Source: Nitrosomaritimum sp049414205 (GTDB lineage Archaea > Thermoproteota > Nitrososphaeria > Nitrososphaerales > Nitrosopumilaceae). From it: DNA of 6,740 bases. Shown here piece by piece: positions 6,175-6,740 of this stretch. The translations under genes and the position numbers were made by a program. The stretch spans positions 1-6,740 of the forward strand of contig JBMSGE010000073.1 in the NCBI GenBank assembly GCA_049414205.1. Direction: 5' to 3'. Position 1 is the first letter of the stretch, and every line of letters starts with the position of its first letter. Below the pieces are notes generated by a model. It searched no databases. It was not told the origin of the DNA and saw nothing but the letters and a program-made list of their open reading frames with translations.

Positions 6175-6740
6175 TTGTTGAATAGTACGGGCAAACAAAA
6201 TCAGCAATTTGAAAAACGTAAGAATATTCCTAGTCTTAACTATCTTTTGATAATCTCTCTTGGATTGATTTTTGTGGCAATAATTTCTTCTACTTTTGTT
6301 TATGCAGAATCTACAACAGTAAATGTTGAAGGAAATACCTTTGATATAGAATACACTGGAGATGGTGTAAATATTACTGGAGTTGAAGCAGACCTTGATT
6401 TCATATCCTTGATTTTTACAGTTGATGTTACAAATTCTCCTGGAACCCTCGAGGTTACCTTTGAGAGAAGTTTCTTTGATTCAGTTTATCAGGGAAGCGA
6501 TGATTCCTTTATAATATTAGCAGACGGCGATGAGCCATCTTATTCTGAAATTGAAACTACTGCTACCAGTAGAACTCTTAGTATGACATTGCCATCTGGA
6601 ACTGATGAGGTCGAAATTATTGGTTCTGTCTTTGGAAGCGGTCCGCAAGAACCAGCCGAAGAACCAGTAAAAGAAGAACCATCTAAAGAACCAGTAAAAG
6701 AAGAACCATCTAAAGAACCAGTAAAAGAAGAACCATCTAA
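6175..6740 (+). CDS. Secreted or surface-anchored beta-rich protein with Glu-Pro-Lys repeats, 3' end outside window
   Basis: This partial gene is open to the right edge (188 complete codons) with a TTG start. With numbering from 6175, residues 1-20 are polar and basic (KRK at 14-16). Residues 21-41 form a hydrophobic helix ending in VYA-E, a good signal-peptidase site at 44/45. Residues 45-155 are rich in Thr, Val, Asp and Gly in alternating pattern, with SPGTLEVTFERSFFD and ADGDEPSYSE, which suggests a small beta-sandwich outside the cell. From 158 it becomes a charged linker, QEPAE then EPVKEEPSK repeated exactly. From memory, this combination of a signal peptide, a 'DVT..SPGTLE' beta domain and a Glu-Pro-rich stalk resembles thaumarchaeal surface proteins, some of which end in a C-terminal membrane anchor (PEFG-CTERM type). 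That end is not in the window, so the link is inference. No enzyme motif is seen; specific function unknown. Confidence 0.8.
   Translation, partial: MLNSTGKQNQQFEKRKNIPSLNYLLIISLGLIFVAIISSTFVYAESTTVNVEGNTFDIEYTGDGVNITGVEADLDFISLIFTVDVTNSPGTLEVTFERSFFDSVYQGSDDSFIILADGDEPSYSEIETTATSRTLSMTLPSGTDEVEIIGSVFGSGPQEPAEEPVKEEPSKEPVKEEPSKEPVKEEPS
6661..6740 (+). repeat. 27-nt exact tandem repeat, at least three units
   Basis: The unit begins GAACCAGTAAAAGAAG and encodes EPVKEEPSK. Units lie at 6661-6687, 6688-6714 and 6715-6740, the last cut by the window edge one base short. All are identical in every visible base including third codon positions, which points to recent duplication or gene conversion. 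A shorter related segment (QEPAE, 6646-6660) precedes them. The product would be an extended, flexible, charged stalk. Total copy number cannot be seen. Confidence 0.95.

Noticed and set aside
6661..6740. The tandem repeat as a CRISPR array
   Set aside because: Units abut without spacers, stay in frame and encode a regular EPVKEEPSK peptide, so it is a coding repeat.

Overview
The window looks like the chromosome of an ammonia-oxidising thaumarchaeon (Nitrososphaeria), most likely a marine Nitrosopumilus-type organism. The evidence is AT-rich DNA, a two-domain copper nitrite reductase (NirK) of the kind these organisms carry, a degenerate FtsZ-like protein that has lost its GTPase signature, an archaeal/eukaryotic-type tRNA methylthiotransferase, and TATA-like elements about 27 nt upstream of start codons with no ribosome binding site, as in leaderless archaeal transcripts. 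The organism is inferred from gene content and style; no rRNA marker is present.

Layout. The left half is on the minus strand, read right to left: a class II fumarase/aspartase-superfamily lyase (3555-2194, TTG start), then after a 3-nt gap a MiaB-like radical-SAM tRNA methylthiotransferase (2190-922), then after 73 nt the FtsZ-like gene (848 to beyond the left edge). The lyase and methylthiotransferase are almost certainly co-transcribed. The FtsZ-like gene probably has its own promoter, placed inside the T-rich terminator of the pair before it.

A 112-nt divergent intergenic region separates this block from the plus-strand half. nirK (3668-5074) has a strong TATA box and a long T-rich terminator. 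After it comes a D-3-phosphoglycerate dehydrogenase-type gene without an ACT domain (5141-6073), which has its own TATA box. Last is a secreted or surface protein (6175 to beyond the right edge) that ends here in an exact 9-residue/27-nt tandem repeat rich in Glu, Pro and Lys. No stretch above about 110 nt lacks a gene.

Functionally these are mostly independent genes: carbon metabolism (fumarase), tRNA modification, a cytoskeletal relic, nitrogen-oxide chemistry outside the membrane (NirK), serine synthesis and a surface protein. I see no mobile element, CRISPR array, defence locus or RNA gene, and no evidence of an undescribed multi-gene system. The points most worth checking are the FtsZ-like protein with broken GTPase loops, the altered type-1 copper loop of NirK, the mixed fumarase/aspartase signature, and the repeat-bearing surface protein.
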